Assembly (NCBI GenBank): GCA_021158375.1
Contig: JAGGUS010000266.1
Span: 1 to 5,336, forward strand
DNA: 5,336 bases
Origin: Thermoprotei archaeon
Lineage (GTDB): Archaea > Thermoproteota > Thermoprotei > QMSL01 > B3-G16
Reading direction: 5' to 3'
Shown here piece after piece: positions 4,296 through 5,336 of the stretch. Numbering within the stretch: the first letter of the stretch is position 1; each line of letters opens with the position of its first letter. Both the position numbers and the translations under genes were made by a program. The notes under the pieces were generated by a model, which was not told the origin of the DNA, did not search any database, and worked only from the letters and a program-made list of their open reading frames with translations.

Positions 4296-5336
4296 TTGAG
4301 CCTAGAGGAATTTGGATATCGAGGAGACTTAGCTAAGATCCTTAAGGAGAAAGGGATATCTGTATACGACAGAATCGAAATAGAAAAGGATGGTTATTCT
4401 TTTCGTGGAATTTTAATGCCAAAACCTGAACTAAGTCATCCTCAAACGCTCATAATAAAACTGGATAACGGCTATAATGTAGGAGTAAAAGTTGATGTAC
4501 ATACCAAAGTACGTTTAATCTCTAAGGGCAAGCCAGCTGTACCATCTCCACCTAAAGCCATATCTAAGCCCAAAGAGGATCTGCCACTTGTTGCACTAAT
4601 TGGTACTGGCGGAACTATAGCCAGCAGAGTTGACTATAAGACGGGAGCAGTATATCCTGCCTTCACTACTGAAGAGATATATTACCTTGTTCCAGAACTC
4701 AGCAACGTTGCTAAGCTAGACATGTATCTACTCTTCAACATATTCAGCGAAGACATGACCCCAAAGAATTGGGTTCTTATAGCGAATACAGTAGCTAAAT
4801 TCATTGAAAAGGGCGCTGACGGCATAGTAATTGCACATGGAACTGATACCATGGGATATACAGCTGCTGCATTGAGTTTTGCCCTTCAGGATCTTCCTGT
4901 TCCTGTAGTTTTAGTAGGTGCACAAAGGTCGTCTGATAGACCATCATCTGATGCTGCACTTAACTTAATAAGCGCTGTGTATACTGCAGCAAAAGCTCCA
5001 TTCGCTGAAGTAGTGGTCGTCATGCACGGTAGTACAAGCGATGAATACTGCCTTGCTCATAGAGGTACTAAAGTTAGGAAATGTCATACGAGTAGAAGAG
5101 ATGCATTTCGTTCAGTAAACGCACGACCTTTAGCGAAGATATATGGTTGTAAGAAGATGGAACTCCTCTCAGATAACTTCAGGCCTAGAGATAAGCATAG
5201 GAAGTTAAAGCTTATTGCCAAATTCGATGAAAAGGTCGCATTAGTTAAGACGTTCCCAGGTATGAAAAGCGACATAATCGATTGCCTAATAGACTTAGGC
5301 TACCACGGTATAGTCATAGAGGGAACCGGCTTAGGA
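4296..5336 (+). CDS. gatD: Glutamyl-tRNA(Gln) amidotransferase subunit D, partial at the 3' end
   Basis: GatD is the asparaginase-like subunit that frees ammonia from Gln (or Asn). GatE then uses it to convert Glu-tRNA(Gln) to Gln-tRNA(Gln), the archaeal route to this tRNA. The window holds 347 residues with no stop; the family is usually about 420-450, so roughly the last quarter is missing. The N-terminal beta-barrel domain (about 1-75) includes FGYRGD and IIKLDNGYNVGV and is typical of GatD, absent from plain asparaginases. After a Pro/Lys-rich linker (about 78-95) comes the amidohydrolase domain, with LIGTGGTIASR (nucleophile T107), HGTDTMGYTAAAL (T183, D184), GAQRSSDRPSSDA, and KVRKCHTSRRDAF with the probable catalytic K262. 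The TTG at 4296 is chosen because of the AAGGTG site and the in-frame TAA at 4278. gatE is not in the window. Confidence 0.95.
   Translation, partial: MSLEEFGYRGDLAKILKEKGISVYDRIEIEKDGYSFRGILMPKPELSHPQTLIIKLDNGYNVGVKVDVHTKVRLISKGKPAVPSPPKAISKPKEDLPLVALIGTGGTIASRVDYKTGAVYPAFTTEEIYYLVPELSNVAKLDMYLLFNIFSEDMTPKNWVLIANTVAKFIEKGADGIVIAHGTDTMGYTAAALSFALQDLPVPVVLVGAQRSSDRPSSDAALNLISAVYTAAKAPFAEVVVVMHGSTSDEYCLAHRGTKVRKCHTSRRDAFRSVNARPLAKIYGCKKMELLSDNFRPRDKHRKLKLIAKFDEKVALVKTFPGMKSDIIDCLIDLGYHGIVIEGTGLG

Overview
The window looks like chromosomal housekeeping DNA from an archaeon, most likely a thermophilic member of the Thermoproteota (crenarchaeal lineage). The evidence is the gene set: archaeal RNase HII, a Nop5-fibrillarin pair, the archaeal/eukaryotic ribosomal protein S30e, and GatD of the archaea-specific GatDE amidotransferase. 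The DNA is moderately AT-rich. Arg is often AGA/AGG, Ile is often ATA, and gene starts carry TTTATA-like boxes and GGTGAT-type ribosome binding sites. The exact genus cannot be read from this window.

Layout, left to right. (1) Positions 2-211 hold the C-terminal end of a THEP1/NTPCR-type nucleoside-triphosphatase. Its end overlaps the start of rnhB (RNase HII, 192-857) by 20 bases on the + strand. (2) A - strand gene (854-1774) encodes an archaeal HTH regulator of the COG1395/MF_00584 type and overlaps the end of rnhB by 4 bases, tail to tail. (3) Upstream of it on the - strand lies the box C/D RNP operon: nop5 (2554-3762, TTG start) followed 6 bases later by the fibrillarin gene flpA (1837-2547). 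The flpA ribosome binding site is built from the last Arg codons and the TGA stop of nop5. (4) A 285-base divergent intergenic region (3763-4047) carries the nop5 promoter on one side and the rps30e promoter on the other. (5) On the + strand, rps30e (4048-4239) is followed after 56 bases by gatD (from a TTG at 4296), which runs off the right end of the window.

How the genes relate: Nop5 and fibrillarin are two of the three core proteins of the box C/D RNP that 2'-O-methylates rRNA and tRNA. The third, L7Ae, is not here. S30e is a small-subunit ribosomal protein, and GatD with GatE makes Gln-tRNA(Gln). Most of the window therefore serves translation and ribosome biogenesis, with RNase HII for genome maintenance.

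I found no mobile element, CRISPR array, tRNA, rRNA or defence locus, and no clear undescribed system. The most interesting points are the apparent pair of degenerate nuclease-like domains flanking the HTH in the regulator, the dual use of the nop5 3' end as protein tail plus flpA ribosome binding site, and the partly unexplained nop5/rps30e intergenic region.
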